A stretch of 64,000 nucleotides of DNA from Chitinophaga oryziterrae (GTDB lineage: Bacteria; Bacteroidota; Bacteroidia; Chitinophagales; Chitinophagaceae), in contig NZ_WRXO01000001.1 of NCBI RefSeq assembly GCF_009758125.1, positions 806,001 through 870,000 of the forward strand. Direction: 5' to 3'. A program made the position numbers and the translations under genes. Positions 34,500 through 42,205 of the stretch are shown in pieces (the first letter of the stretch is position 1; each line of letters begins with the position of its first letter). The notes beneath the pieces are model-generated. The model was not told the origin of the DNA, ran no database searches, and worked only from the letters and a program-made list of their open reading frames with translations.

Positions 34500-35513
34500 T
34501 TAGGCATTCGTGGCCGGACGGCCTATCACCATTCTTTCTTCATAAGCCCTTTCCATTTTCTCGATACGTTCCCTTTTATAGATTTTAAAGCTATGTTCAT
34601 GTACATCCAGCAGGTCATCGTATGGCCCGCGCGGAGAGATGAGCTTTACAAATACAGGCGCTGTTTCTATTGTGATGAACAGCAGGGTGATGAACCAGTT
34701 AGCCCATTTTACGGAGTCGCTCCGGTCTGTAAGATGCCCTAAGGCGTCGATACGTGAGGCCAGGCCGTCTATATGGCTGCGGTCCATCTGCCGGATGGTG
34801 CTTTTGAAGGTAGAGTCTATGGCGTGCAGTTCCTGTTGTTTTTGTCTGATGAGCGTACCATTCTGATTGCTGATGGTGAGCAGCAGGGCAGCGGCGCTGT
34901 CAGCATCTGCTTTTTTAACCTTGTAGATAGGCCCCAGGTTTTGTTTACGGGAGCCCCCCGTACCATCTGCTTCCTGTTGGGCGATACGCAGCAGGGTATC
35001 CCTTTTAATGGCTTGTTGCTGGATACCATTGTTTAGCAGGGCGATATCAGCGTTTAGCTCGTTGATGCGTTGCTGATAACGTTCTTTAGCCTTGTCTTCC
35101 TGGGTTTTGAACACCTGTTGTTCCATGATGATCAGTTCCTGCTGAATTTCTTTGTTGAATACCTGTAGTTCTAATGGTTTGGAAATGACGATGGCGATTA
35201 ATACCGCCAGGACTATACGTGGCATGGCCAGTGCTAATTCTTTCCCGAAACCGTCCCGTTTTTTCATGCCGGAAACGATGTAGCGGTCTAAGTTGAAGAT
35301 CATGAGTCCCCAGACGGTAGCGAATAAGACAGCGGCCCATATCTGCCCGAATACGGTCCATAGTGCATAGCCGCCGGAGAGGGCGGCCAGTAATCCTGTA
35401 AAAAAGATAGTGGCGCCAATACCGCCGTATTTATTGGTTTCCGATGGTGCGCGCCGAAGCATAGGAATATGAGCCCCCGAACAAAAAAGGAAGAAATCGC
35501 GAATGCGCTTCAT
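34500..35513 (-). CDS. DUF4407 membrane protein with coiled coil
   Basis: 337 residues from an ATG at 35513 (KRIRDFFLFCSGAH). An upstream in-frame ATG at 35570 would add 19 poorly conserved residues and is less likely; 35522 is also possible. Four hydrophobic segments are predicted: about 38-60, 63-82, 105-125 and 272-290. The long stretch between the third and fourth is charged and coiled-coil (EQQVFKTQEDKAKERYQQRINELNADI ... TISNQNGTLIRQKQQELHAI). This is the DUF4407 layout. Function unknown; relatives occur singly in many Bacteroidota and Actinobacteria. It ends at a terminator shared with the SprT-like gene. Confidence 0.85.
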   Translation of the reverse strand: MKRIRDFFLFCSGAHIPMLRRAPSETNKYGGIGATIFFTGLLAALSGGYALWTVFGQIWAAVLFATVWGLMIFNLDRYIVSGMKKRDGFGKELALAMPRIVLAVLIAIVISKPLELQVFNKEIQQELIIMEQQVFKTQEDKAKERYQQRINELNADIALLNNGIQQQAIKRDTLLRIAQQEADGTGGSRKQNLGPIYKVKKADADSAAALLLTISNQNGTLIRQKQQELHAIDSTFKSTIRQMDRSHIDGLASRIDALGHLTDRSDSVKWANWFITLLFITIETAPVFVKLISPRGPYDDLLDVHEHSFKIYKRERIEKMERAYEERMVIGRPATNA

Positions 35514-35655
35514 TTTCAGCATACATTTTAAAATAATAAAAAAAGTAGTCCCCGCGGGCCGCAGGTGCATAATAAGGATGGATTATGAAGGTAGGTTTTT
35601 CCCCTGAGAAAAACGGGAAAAGTGACCGAAGGGCTGAAAAAAGTGACAGATAAAT

Positions 35656-35760
35656 TCAGGTTGATTTATTCTGATCAAAGAGCAATTTTTTTGTGACGGT
35701 GCTTCGCACCACCACAAAAAAATGAAGGGGTTTTGCAGGGCGAAGCCCTGCACCCAAAAT
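35656..35760 (-). repeat. dispersed two-hairpin repeat, copy B
   Basis: Read on the minus strand it matches copy A across its length: GCAGGGC-TTC-GCCCTGC hairpin, CCCCTTCA link, a 17-bp T-run/A-run hairpin (GTGGTGGTGC-gaa-GCACCGTCAC) and CTCTTTGATCAGAATAAATCAA. One end is TCAGGTTGATTT (11 of 12 identical to the copy A end). The other end has merged with the sucC terminator. Bases 35571-35655 hold nothing else. Confidence 0.85.
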
Positions 35761-35765
35761 AAAAA

Positions 35766-35787
35766 GCCCCGGACCATGGTCCGGGGC
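35766..35787 (-). terminator. sucC terminator
   Basis: Perfect 22-base GC-rich palindrome centred on CCATGG, followed on the minus strand by a T-run. It lies 21 bases beyond the sucC stop. Confidence 0.9.
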
Positions 35788-35808
35788 GCTATATCTATCT
35801 GTAAAAAT

Positions 35809-37020
35809 CTAATTAACTGCTTTGTTTACCAGTGCAGCAGCTTCGCTGAGGAGGATGGCAGACTGTACTTTCAGGCCGCTTTCAGCGATCAGTTGCTGTG
35901 CTTCTTCTGCGTTGGTACCCTGCAGACGAACGATGATAGGAACGTTAATGTTTCCGATGGAGTTGTAAGCATCGATTACACCCTGTGCAACACGGTCGCA
36001 ACGAACGATACCACCAAAGATATTGATGAGGATAGCCTTCACCTTAGGATCTTTCAGGATGATACGGAAACCTGCTTCCACTGTCTGTGCGTTTGCGCTA
36101 CCTCCTACGTCCAGGAAATTAGCCGGTTCACCGCCGCTCAGTTTAATCATGTCCATGGTAGCCATAGCCAGACCAGCGCCGTTTACCATACAACCTACGT
36201 TACCGTCCAGTTTTACGAAGTTCAGGTTGTGTTTACCTGCTTCTACTTCGGTAGGGTCTTCTTCAGAAGTATCACGCAGCGCTTCCAGTTCCGGATGACG
36301 CATCAGGGAGTTATCGTCCAGGCTCAGTTTACAGTCAACCGCAATGATCTTTTCATCGCTGGTTTTGAATAATGGATTGATTTCCAGCATACCTGCATCT
36401 AATCCTACGTAAGCATTGTACACGTTGGTTACGAACCTCACCATGTTTTTGAATGCTTCACCACTTAAACCGAAGTTAAAAGCGATCTTCCTTGCCTGGA
36501 ATGGCTGAAGGGTAGTGTTAGGCTGTACCCACTCCTTAAAGATCTTCTCTGGTGTGTTGTGTGCAACTTCCTCGATGTCCATACCACCTTCGGTAGAGTA
36601 CATGATAACGTTCTCACCTTTTGCACGGTCCAGCAGGATGGACAGGTATAATTCTTTTACGGGATGAGCTCCAGGGTAGTATACATCCTGTGCTACCAGT
36701 ACCTTGTTTACCAGTTTACCGGCTTCTCCGGTCTGGATAGTAACCAGGACACCGCCCAGGATATTTCCGGCAATTCTTTTAACATCTTCAGCATTCTTAC
36801 CAACAGCGACACCTCTCTGATCTTTTCCACGAATGGTACCTTTTCCACGTCCGCCCGCATGTATCTGCGCTTTTACCACTGCATATTCATTACCATATTG
36901 CACTTTCAATTGCTTGTAAGCTTCTGCCGCCGCTTCCGGAGTTTCTACCGGAATCCCTTCCTGTACCGGTACGTTATATTTCTTCAACAGTTCTTTAGCC
37001 TGGTATTCATGTAAGTTCAT
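35809..37020 (-). CDS. sucC: succinate-CoA ligase, beta subunit
   Basis: 403 residues from the ATG at 37020 (NLHEYQAKELLKKYNVPVQEG), the standard N-terminus; the frame extends 10 codons upstream but without conservation. TCA-cycle step converting succinyl-CoA to succinate with ADP or GDP phosphorylation. An ATP-grasp domain (KAQIHAGGRGKG near residue 46) and the C-terminal CoA-ligase domain (NIFGGIVRCD, the power-helix region, near residue 330) are present. The alpha subunit gene sucD is not in the window, so the two subunits are encoded apart. The PNP gene is divergent. Confidence 0.95.
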   Translation of the reverse strand: MNLHEYQAKELLKKYNVPVQEGIPVETPEAAAEAYKQLKVQYGNEYAVVKAQIHAGGRGKGTIRGKDQRGVAVGKNAEDVKRIAGNILGGVLVTIQTGEAGKLVNKVLVAQDVYYPGAHPVKELYLSILLDRAKGENVIMYSTEGGMDIEEVAHNTPEKIFKEWVQPNTTLQPFQARKIAFNFGLSGEAFKNMVRFVTNVYNAYVGLDAGMLEINPLFKTSDEKIIAVDCKLSLDDNSLMRHPELEALRDTSEEDPTEVEAGKHNLNFVKLDGNVGCMVNGAGLAMATMDMIKLSGGEPANFLDVGGSANAQTVEAGFRIILKDPKVKAILINIFGGIVRCDRVAQGVIDAYNSIGNINVPIIVRLQGTNAEEAQQLIAESGLKVQSAILLSEAAALVNKAVN

Positions 37021-37125
37021 CTGATAAAAATTTGCGCTAAAATAGGTCATTATGATTTAAATATAAAACAGCAGTGTTTTGTGAATTAAAAATAACTTTG
37101 CGCAACCTGACTAAAGGACATAATA

Positions 37126-37947
37126 ATGAGTGATCTGTTACAACAAATAGCTGCTGCTGCGGACCATATTAAGAAATTGTGGTCTGAAACGCCACAAGTT
37201 GGTATTATACTGGGCAGCGGATTAGGAAATCTGGCCAGTGAGATTAAAGACAGTATAGAGATCCCTTATGAGGAGATCCCGCATTTCCCGGTTGCTTCTG
37301 TAGAAGGGCATAAAGGAAGACTGATACTGGGGAAAATGAATGGCCGCCCCGTGGTAGCCATGGCAGGCAGATTCCATTATTATGAAGGGTATTCCATGCT
37401 ACAGGTGACTTTTCCTGTGCGGGTGATGAAAGCGTTGGGCGTGCATACTTTGCTGTTATCCAATGCGGCGGGCGGCATGAATGCCGCTTTCCAGGTGGGT
37501 GACCTGATGATTATCCGGGACCATATTAACCTGCAACCGGAACATCCTTTAAGGGGCGCTAATATTGCGGAACTGGGCCCCCGGTTCCCGGATATGAGTG
37601 AGCCTTATTCCAAAGCACTGATCGTCAAAGCCAAAGGAATTGCGGCCGCCAACAATATTAAAGTACATACGGGCGTCTATGTGGGCGTACAGGGTCCAAC
37701 CTTTGAGACCCGTTCGGAGTATAAGTATATGCATACGATAGGTGGGGATGCTGTGGGAATGAGTACCGTGCCGGAAGTAATTGTGGGCATACACAGTGGT
37801 TTACAGGTATTTGCGATGAGCGTGATCACAGACATTGGTATAAGAGACGAGGAGAATGTTATCACCCATGAAGAGGTGCTGGAGGCAGCAAACGCTGCTG
37901 AACCGAAATTAACCCTTATTTTCAGGGAATTGATTAGTGTTTTATAA
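37126..37947 (+). CDS. purine-nucleoside phosphorylase (trimeric, PunA type)
   Basis: 273 residues. Phosphorolysis of purine (deoxy)nucleosides to base and (deoxy)ribose-1-phosphate for salvage. Conserved motifs: GSGLGNLA (phosphate loop, near residue 30), EGHKGRL, GRFHYYEG, SNAAGGMN (near residue 118), the base-binding PTFETRSEY with Glu, and GMSTVPEV. These place it in the trimeric inosine/guanosine-type family rather than the hexameric DeoD type. A TAACTTTG box at 37093-37100 is the likely -7 element. The putative porin follows 33 bases later on the same strand. Confidence 0.94.
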   Translation: MSDLLQQIAAAADHIKKLWSETPQVGIILGSGLGNLASEIKDSIEIPYEEIPHFPVASVEGHKGRLILGKMNGRPVVAMAGRFHYYEGYSMLQVTFPVRVMKALGVHTLLLSNAAGGMNAAFQVGDLMIIRDHINLQPEHPLRGANIAELGPRFPDMSEPYSKALIVKAKGIAAANNIKVHTGVYVGVQGPTFETRSEYKYMHTIGGDAVGMSTVPEVIVGIHSGLQVFAMSVITDIGIRDEENVITHEEVLEAANAAEPKLTLIFRELISVL

Positions 37948-37980
37948 TAAGAAGAAAAGAAGCAGGAAATATATCAAAGG

Positions 37981-39951
37981 ATGAGGTCATTTATTTTAAT
38001 ATGTTGTTTGTTGTTTGGTGTTCAACAGCTACATGCGCAGATCAGCAACCGCCTGAACAGTTTTGGCAGTGGCGGAGGTGGGTCCTCCAAGATGACCAGG
38101 GATACTGCCAAGCACACGCATGATGTGGACACGATCACCATTACTTACCGCCATCTGGGAGAGCCTACTGATTTCAGGTTAGATTCTTCCATCGCGGATT
38201 TTAATGGTAGTTTCCTGCGGTTGCCTGCTAACTATGTTTTCCTGGGTAATAACGGGTCTCCTGCGCGCAGTATTACTTTTGCACCAAGGATGCAGTCGGG
38301 TTTCGATGCTGGTTTTCACAGCTTTGATGCCTATGGGTTCTCCCATGAAAATGCACGGATTTACAATTCCAACCGTCCGTATACAGAAATGCTGTACATG
38401 GTAGGCAGCCAGAAGGAACAACAGCTGGGCGTGATGCATACGCAGAACCGTACCGACCGTTTTAACTTCGGATTTGAGTATCAGAAGATCTATGCTCCGG
38501 GATATTTCCGTGCGCAGACGGCGGCTCATGATATCTACAGGCTGACGTCCCGGTTTATCAGTAAGAACCAGCGCTATAATGCTACTTTAAGTTATTTCTA
38601 TAATAAAGATCAGAACGGGGAGAATGGTGGTATCAAGCGGGAGGAAGACCTTACGAATTCCCGGTACAAGCAGCGTCAGACGCTGGACGTGAACCTGGGA
38701 AACAGTGCTACTACTACCTCCAGTCTTTTCAGTACTACCATCCCGGTGAAAACGGCTTATGGCAGGTCGGGTTTTTTGCTGATGCAGTCGTACGACTGGG
38801 GCAAAGGGGATACCATTCATGTGAATGATACTACAGACTATTACAAGTTTGATCCGCTGTTCCGGGTGCAGTATACGTTTAAATATTCCAATGACGACTA
38901 CCGGTTCACGGACGGTCAGCCGGATACTACTTTCTATACAAAACATTATGGCTGGGCTTTTAACGGAGATACGGTGGCCGCCCGTCATAACTGGCGTACA
39001 TTATCCAATGATTTCTCCCTGATCCAGTTCCCGATAAGGGGTAATCTGGCGCATTTTATTAATGTGGGTGCACGATATGATAATATCAGCGGTACATTCC
39101 TGGATTCTAAGATCAGTTTTAACAATCTTGCCCTGCATGGGGAATACCGGAATAAGACCCGTAATAAGCTATGGGACTTCTCTGCCAAAGGAGAGTTTTA
39201 TGTAGCAGGGCAGAATATAGGGGATTACAATGTGAGCGGAATGCTGAGCCGTTACCTGAATGAAACGCTGGGTAACATTCATTTGTCTTTCAGTAATGTG
39301 AACCGTGAGGCATCGTATGTATACAAGTATTTCAGCAGTACGTATGACTCCTGGTACAACAGTACTTTAGGGAAAGAAAATATCACCCAGTTACAGTTTG
39401 CGGCGGACAACAGAAAGTTGAAATATAATTTCGCGGTGAACTATTTCATTATAGGCAATTATACCTACTTCAAGGATTATTACCAGAGTGCGCAGGCGCC
39501 TGCTGTATTTAACCTGTTGCAGGTGATTGTGAGCAAACATTTCCGGGCCGGGCATTATAACTGGTACGCGGATTTTGCTTTCCAGCAGGTACACGGGGAT
39601 GGCCGTATTAATATCCCTACTTTGTGGACCAGGCACAGGCTTGCTTATGAAAACAGGCTGTTTAATAATCTGAATTTAATGATCGGTATTGAAGCTAAAT
39701 ACAATACGAGTTATTATGCGGATGATTACTCTCCGGTAACAGGTCAGTTTGTGTATCAGACTACCCAAAAAGTACAGTATTATTTCCCGGACCTGGCAGC
39801 TTATGTGCATTTCAGAATTAAATCTTTTTCTGCTTTTATAAGAGGAGAAAACCTGAATACTTTCTTCTCGAAAAACAACTTTGCAGCACCACTCTACCCT
39901 TACAACAATTTCTCTTTCAGACTGGGTATCCGTTGGTGGTTCATCAATTAA
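37981..39951 (+). CDS. putative outer-membrane porin (Bacteroidota family)
   Basis: 656 residues. Signal peptide 1-19 (LHAQ), then a Gly/Ser-rich segment with DTITITYRHLGEPTDFRLDS and a long series of amphipathic, aromatic-ended strands typical of a beta-barrel. It ends in Arg-x-Gly-x-Arg-Trp-Trp-Phe-x-Asn (LGIRWWFIN), an aromatic C-terminus recognised by the BAM machinery. This fits the Bacteroidota 'putative porin' family, whose substrate is unknown. It lies 33 bases after the nucleoside phosphorylase and may be co-transcribed, which could hint at nucleoside uptake; that is only inference. Confidence 0.8.
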   Translation: MRSFILICCLLFGVQQLHAQISNRLNSFGSGGGGSSKMTRDTAKHTHDVDTITITYRHLGEPTDFRLDSSIADFNGSFLRLPANYVFLGNNGSPARSITFAPRMQSGFDAGFHSFDAYGFSHENARIYNSNRPYTEMLYMVGSQKEQQLGVMHTQNRTDRFNFGFEYQKIYAPGYFRAQTAAHDIYRLTSRFISKNQRYNATLSYFYNKDQNGENGGIKREEDLTNSRYKQRQTLDVNLGNSATTTSSLFSTTIPVKTAYGRSGFLLMQSYDWGKGDTIHVNDTTDYYKFDPLFRVQYTFKYSNDDYRFTDGQPDTTFYTKHYGWAFNGDTVAARHNWRTLSNDFSLIQFPIRGNLAHFINVGARYDNISGTFLDSKISFNNLALHGEYRNKTRNKLWDFSAKGEFYVAGQNIGDYNVSGMLSRYLNETLGNIHLSFSNVNREASYVYKYFSSTYDSWYNSTLGKENITQLQFAADNRKLKYNFAVNYFIIGNYTYFKDYYQSAQAPAVFNLLQVIVSKHFRAGHYNWYADFAFQQVHGDGRINIPTLWTRHRLAYENRLFNNLNLMIGIEAKYNTSYYADDYSPVTGQFVYQTTQKVQYYFPDLAAYVHFRIKSFSAFIRGENLNTFFSKNNFAAPLYPYNNFSFRLGIRWWFIN

Positions 39952-40018
39952 TTTTTGCCTTGTAACTGCTGTCCTTTGGCGTGGCATTTGTTTAAGTTTG
40001 GTATAAAGCATAAACATT

Positions 40019-40231
40019 ATGAAGGCCTTCACAGTATTGTATAACGCAAACAGATATGATGTAAGACCACTAAGCGGTCATTCTCAGAGATTTAAGGTAG
40101 ATGTTGATGGAACGGCGGTGTATTTTGAGCATGATACCGATGGTCATGTACGTGCCGAAATGACGAATGGAGTAAGTACATCTTTATTGATGGCATTGGC
40201 GGATAAAATTGAAGAGACCGAAAGAAGTTAG
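40019..40231 (+). CDS. small conserved-type hypothetical protein
   Basis: 70 residues, acidic, beta-rich (FTVLYNANRYDVRPL, RFKVDVDGTAVYFEHD, GHVRAEM) with a C-terminal helix (TSLLMALADKIEETE). No signal peptide or metal motif. A TAAGTTTG match to the -7 box lies at 39993-40000, 19 bases before the ATG, which supports a real gene. I do not recognise the family. Confidence 0.65.
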   Translation: MKAFTVLYNANRYDVRPLSGHSQRFKVDVDGTAVYFEHDTDGHVRAEMTNGVSTSLLMALADKIEETERS

Positions 40232-40242
40232 TTTTGAAAGGA

Positions 40243-40260
40243 TACAATGTTGTAAATTTG
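40243..40260 (+). promoter_or_regulatory. -7 box overlapping a TACA/TGTA palindrome
   Basis: TACAATGTTGTA (40243-40254) is a perfect palindrome whose end overlaps TAAATTTG (40253-40260), an exact TAnnTTTG -7 box. A TTTG lies 16 bases further upstream (40233-40236). A repressor bound here would block the promoter of the metal cassette. TACA/TGTA half-sites are typical of BlaI/MecI/CopY-type repressors, though with a different spacer. Confidence 0.45.
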
Positions 40261-40273
40261 CATCCTGTAACAA

Positions 40274-40648
40274 ATGAAGAAATTTACCACTATAATAATC
40301 GCCTTATTATATACTGCTATGACCAGCGGGTTCACCCTGCATGCGCATTACTGTATGGGCAAGCTGGCAGAGGTAAATTTCAAAGCGTCTTCTGATGTTT
40401 GCGGCAAATGCGGTAAGACTGGCAAATGCTGTCATGATGAGTACAGGTTCTGCAAGGTAACTGTGCAGCATGAAACCGTTAATGTACAGCAAACCATTGT
40501 CCCTGCGTCCAAAGATCTTAGCTTACCGGTGATCATTTTACCGGTTCCTGCTGTTAATATTTCTACTCCATTTACCATTTATCGTGATCATGCTCCGCCT
40601 TCCGGAGATCATCCCCTTTATATTCAATATTGCACTTATCTGATCTGA
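40274..40648 (+). CDS. HYC_CC_PP-family protein
   Basis: 124 residues. Signal peptide (KKFTTIIIALLYTAMTSGF), then the three features that name the family: HYC (AHYCMGKL, near residue 26), a CxxC-x4-CC cluster (CGKCGKTGKCC, residues 43-53) and PP near the C-terminus (DHAPPSGDHPLY). The Cys/His content suggests metal binding, probably copper, in the periplasm. The next genes encode an HMA-domain protein and an outer-membrane protein, which supports metal handling. The biochemical role of the family is not known. Confidence 0.82.
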   Translation: MKKFTTIIIALLYTAMTSGFTLHAHYCMGKLAEVNFKASSDVCGKCGKTGKCCHDEYRFCKVTVQHETVNVQQTIVPASKDLSLPVIILPVPAVNISTPFTIYRDHAPPSGDHPLYIQYCTYLI

Positions 40649-40653
40649 TTTGA

Positions 40654-40670
40654 ATTACATCTCTTGTAAT
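40654..40670. promoter_or_regulatory. inverted repeat between cassette genes
   Basis: ATTACA-TCTCT-TGTAAT, a perfect 6-bp inverted repeat 33 bases before the HMA gene. It has the same TACA/TGTA half-sites as the palindrome at 40243-40254 and may be a second operator. Confidence 0.35.
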
Positions 40671-40702
40671 CAATCTTTTACATTTATTTAATTCATCAGA
40701 TC

Positions 40703-41251
40703 ATGAAGAAATTATCTGTTATTATATTACTGGCCACCGGCCTGCATTTCTCTGCATTTTCCCAGATTAAAAAAGCATCTCTTCAGGCAGCAGGATTAAC
40801 CTGTGCCATGTGTTCCAGGGCCACGCTGGAAGCGTTGAAGACACTTCCTTTTGTAGACAAGATCGATACGGATCTCAACAGCACTACTTTTCTCCTTTCC
40901 TTTAAACCAGGTGTACCTGTTGATATCGACCAGATAAAACAGAAGGTGGATGATGCCGGGTTCTCTGTCGCCAAACTGGTGCTTACCGCCAATTTTGATA
41001 AGGTGTCCGTGCAAAATGACACGCATATAAATTATGCCGGCAGCACGTTTCATTTTATCAATGCCCGGAACCAGGTTTTGTCTGGTGATAGAGATATTAC
41101 TGTGATAGACAAGGACTTCGTATCTGCGAAGCAGTTTAAGAAGTTCAGTACGCAAACGGCTATGCCCTGTTATCAGACAGGTGTAATGGCGAATTGCTGT
41201 AAGATGGAAGCGAATGCAACTTCTCACCGGATCTATCACGTAACTATCTGA
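40703..41251 (+). CDS. periplasmic HMA-domain metal-binding protein
   Basis: 182 residues. Signal peptide 1-20 (SAFSQ), then a heavy-metal-associated domain (~residues 24-90) with the metal site T-C-A-M-C (residues 33-37), a variant of the GMTCxxC motif with the C-x2-C spacing kept. The C-terminal ~90 residues are unlike P-type ATPase HMA repeats and end with more cysteines (MPCYQTG, NCCKME). A copper chaperone or sink in the periplasm is the likely role. Only five bases separate it from the next gene, so it is certainly in that operon. Confidence 0.82.
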   Translation: MKKLSVIILLATGLHFSAFSQIKKASLQAAGLTCAMCSRATLEALKTLPFVDKIDTDLNSTTFLLSFKPGVPVDIDQIKQKVDDAGFSVAKLVLTANFDKVSVQNDTHINYAGSTFHFINARNQVLSGDRDITVIDKDFVSAKQFKKFSTQTAMPCYQTGVMANCCKMEANATSHRIYHVTI

Positions 41252-41256
41252 TCATA

Positions 41257-42096
41257 ATGAAAAGAATTATATTGTTTATACCGCTGCTGCTGTCTTTGTA
41301 CGCAGGAGCGCAGGAATTATATGTATCTACAGAGCCGGCAAGTAATATGCCGGCTAATTCCCTGGGCATCAGGATGAGCAGCCGGTTTTTTAAGATGGAA
41401 CATGAAGGGATTACCGGAACGCGTTTTGAGCCGGAACTGATGTGGGGTGTTTCTAAAAAACTGATGGTACATGTGGCTGCATATGCTTCTAATCAGATGC
41501 AGCCATCCATAGAGCCGGAAGGTGGGAGTATTTATGCGAAATACAGATTTTTCTCAAAAGATGACTTGCATTCACATTTTCGTATGGCCGCTTATGTGAA
41601 GGGAGCGTTAATTAACAATCCCTATTACCCCGAAAGTTATCATAATGCAGATATGGACCTGGATGGAGGAACGTCCGGAATAACTACCGGTGTGATAGCC
41701 ACACAGTTAATTCATAAACTGGCTGTTTCCGGTTCACTGGGTTACAACAGGTACATGAACAACACGAAGGACAAGCTGCCGGATAATATGTCTGCAAATG
41801 CAGTAAATTACAGTCTGTCTGCAGGGTATTTATTATTGCCACGTACTTACCGCAGTTTTGAGCAAACGAATCTGAATCTGTATGTGGAATTGCTGGGAAA
41901 ATCGAATACGGATGCTGTGAGCCGTAATCATTACGTGGATATCGCTCCGGCCATTCAGTTCATTTTCAATAGTGCTACGCGTCTGGACCTGTCTTACAGG
42001 ACGCAGTTGTTTGGGAATATGCAGAGGAATGTGTTCAATACTTTTATGGTAAGGTTTGAGCATAATATTTTTAATGTTGTAAAGAAGAAGAGATGA
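41257..42096 (+). CDS. outer-membrane beta-barrel protein of the metal cassette
   Basis: 279 residues. Signal peptide 1-18 (YAGAQ), then alternating amphipathic strands across the whole length (GIRMSSRFFKM, LMVHVAAYASNQM, SIYAKYRFFS) and a basic end. It resembles the transporter-like barrels that follow copper-responsive genes in Bacteroidota. No TonB plug is present. The last four bases (ATGA) overlap a 23-codon ORF. Substrate unknown; metal export or sensing is inferred from the neighbours. Confidence 0.65.
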   Translation: MKRIILFIPLLLSLYAGAQELYVSTEPASNMPANSLGIRMSSRFFKMEHEGITGTRFEPELMWGVSKKLMVHVAAYASNQMQPSIEPEGGSIYAKYRFFSKDDLHSHFRMAAYVKGALINNPYYPESYHNADMDLDGGTSGITTGVIATQLIHKLAVSGSLGYNRYMNNTKDKLPDNMSANAVNYSLSAGYLLLPRTYRSFEQTNLNLYVELLGKSNTDAVSRNHYVDIAPAIQFIFNSATRLDLSYRTQLFGNMQRNVFNTFMVRFEHNIFNVVKKKR

Positions 42097-42164
42097 AAAA
42101 GGTAGTCGTGACCGTATTAAAGTTTATTCAGTCACTTTTTGTTAAGAAGAACTGCTGCAAGTGA
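42093..42164 (+). CDS. Cys-Cys microprotein overlapping the cassette end
   Basis: 23 residues (KKVVVTVLKFIQSLFVKKNCCK after Met). The ATG overlaps the stop of the outer-membrane gene (ATGA), the usual sign of translational coupling. The peptide is a short basic, hydrophobic helix ending in Asn-Cys-Cys-Lys, a possible soft-metal ligand. Its TGA overlaps an in-frame GTG (42161) of the downstream gene. It is too short to prove by composition; position and the CC end are the only evidence. Confidence 0.4.
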   Translation: MKKVVVTVLKFIQSLFVKKNCCK

Positions 42165-42205
42165 AGGCGAAATCCTTATCTTTAAGGAATTGTTTTGTAT
42201 CGCCA

